A DNA stretch of 64,000 nt, from positions 1,015,752-1,079,751 of the forward strand of contig NZ_MLJI01000002.1 in the NCBI RefSeq assembly GCF_002095535.1, given 5' to 3'. The position numbers and the translations under genes were made by a program. This stretch comes from Pantoea cypripedii. GTDB lineage: Bacteria; Pseudomonadota; Gammaproteobacteria; Enterobacterales; Enterobacteriaceae. Below are positions 63,222-64,000 of the stretch, in pieces; position 1 is the stretch's first letter, and the number at the start of each line of letters is the position of its first letter. The notes beneath the pieces were generated by a model. That model was given only the letters and a program-made list of their open reading frames with translations. It had not been told where the DNA came from and did not search any database.

Positions 63222-64000
63222 ATGATTCCAACTCCACTTTCTACCGGCCAGAAAATACGGCGACTGTTGCTGATTGGCCTGGTTCCACTGGTTTTAATCG
63301 TGTTGTTTCTGTGGGCGGGCGGCTGGCTGACGCCACAACGTCTGACGGCCGACAAACTGGTCGCGGTGTTGCAAAAAGCGGGTGGCGACCATCCGGGCTA
63401 CCGCCGCAACCATGCTAAAGGGATCTGCGTGATCGGTAACTTTGTCTCTAACGGCAATGCCAGCGCCTTATCGCGTGCGGCGATCTTTGCGCCGGGAGAA
63501 ACGCAGGTCACCGGACGTTTCGCCATCGCTGGCGGAAACCCCGCCGCGCCGGATTATGCCGTACCGGTACGCAGCATGGCGCTTGCTTTTCAGCTGGCGG
63601 ACGGTGAGCAATGGCGCACGGGTATGAATGCCATGCCGCTGTTCCCGGTGGCGACGCCGGAAGGATTTTATGCGCTGCAAACCGCCACCTTGCCCGACCC
63701 GGCCACCGGCAAGCCTGATCCGCAAAAAGTCGGGGCATTCGTCAGTCAGCATCCTGAATTTAAGGCTTTTGCTGCCTGGGCAAAAAGCTATACCCCTTCT
63801 TCCAGCTGGGCCAGCGATCGTTTCAATAGCCTGAATGCGTTCCGTTTTATTGATAAAGCGGGTAACGCGCATCTGGTGCGCTGGAGCATGGTGCCGCAAA
63901 CGGCATATCAGCCGATCAGCGCGGCGGATAAAGAAGACAAAAATTTCCTGCAAGAGGATATAGCAAAACGCCTGGGGCAGGGACCGCTGAAATGGGATCT
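63222..64000 (+). CDS. Catalase-related peroxidase (SrpA/YwbN-like heme protein), cut by window end
   Basis: At least 259 residues from the ATG at 63222; an in-frame GTG at 63201 is possible, and the gene runs past 64000 with no stop. It starts with a membrane anchor or signal (LLLIGLVPLVLIVLFLWAGGWL). The catalase core follows: NHAKGICVIGNFVSNGNASALSRAAIFAPGETQVTGRF with the distal His in NHAKG, then GNPAAPDYAVPVRSMALAF. This matches the small catalase-related family found in the periplasm and not the large cytoplasmic KatE. It would destroy peroxides outside the inner membrane. Confidence 0.85.
   Translation, partial: MIPTPLSTGQKIRRLLLIGLVPLVLIVLFLWAGGWLTPQRLTADKLVAVLQKAGGDHPGYRRNHAKGICVIGNFVSNGNASALSRAAIFAPGETQVTGRFAIAGGNPAAPDYAVPVRSMALAFQLADGEQWRTGMNAMPLFPVATPEGFYALQTATLPDPATGKPDPQKVGAFVSQHPEFKAFAAWAKSYTPSSSWASDRFNSLNAFRFIDKAGNAHLVRWSMVPQTAYQPISAADKEDKNFLQEDIAKRLGQGPLKWD

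Overview
The window looks like chromosomal accessory and metabolic DNA from a Gram-negative enterobacterium (Enterobacterales; an Erwiniaceae/Pantoea-like plant-associated bacterium is my guess, not proven). The reasons are OmpC/OmpF-type trimeric porins, an AcrAB-type pump next to a small MarA/SoxS/RamA-like activator, a BhsA/McbA-type DUF1471 protein, an AegA-type oxidoreductase and a FhuB-like double-length siderophore permease. No rRNA, tRNA, integrase, insertion sequence or CRISPR array was recognised.

Layout. (1) 1-1.0 kb: the tail of an AT-rich small gene and an AbiEii-like nucleotidyltransferase-fold protein. (2) 1.6-11 kb: an MHS-family transporter, a SorC-family regulator and a five-gene minus-strand operon, with a divergent rpiB-like gene. 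Together they match the D-apionate catabolic route: ApnO (oxidoisomerase), OiaX (decarboxylase, giving L-erythrulose), LerK (kinase), LerI and DerI (isomerases), ending at D-erythrose 4-phosphate, plus a dedicated MFS importer. A 5' scrap of a transketolase gene lies just after derI. (3) 11-20 kb: a porin, an old yellow enzyme, a HicAB toxin-antitoxin locus whose hicA is frameshifted, an ArsR regulator, a GNAT acetyltransferase, AegA, an HD hydrolase and a divergent GlxA-type regulator. (4) 20-26 kb: a TonB receptor / Tat-secreted binding protein / double permease siderophore uptake operon with a Fur-like box and a divergent AraC regulator, but no ATPase gene. (5) 26-34 kb: an OmpC-like porin, an isolated AT-rich SDR, an RND pump operon with an AraC-type activator, and a DUF1471 protein. 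(6) 34-41 kb: a YahK-like alcohol dehydrogenase, an ATP/ADP-carrier-like transporter overlapping a Tat-exported Rossmann protein, two SDR-type proteins, a 14-TM MFS exporter and a divergent LysR gene facing a 21-bp palindrome. (7) 41.5-54 kb: the most novel-looking block. A RutA-like flavin monooxygenase, a RutB-like cysteine hydrolase, an M20 hydrolase, a flavin reductase, an MFS importer and a Tsx-like outer-membrane channel form one operon; a complete peptide-type ABC importer runs divergently and an AraC regulator sits at the far end. This looks like uptake and ring opening of an N-heterocyclic or cyclic amide compound by a route different from the pyrimidine Rut pathway. (8) 54-64 kb: a three-subunit periplasmic molybdenum oxidoreductase (cytochrome c, 2Fe-2S, Mo subunit) with a divergent, frameshifted xdhC-type maturation gene, LysR/SDR, two aldo/keto reductases, and a membrane-anchored catalase-like peroxidase cut by the window end.

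Overall the segment is a chain of substrate-specific modules, each with its own regulator and transporter. Two genes (hicA and the xdhC homologue) carry single-base changes in homopolymer runs; these could be true mutations or assembly errors.
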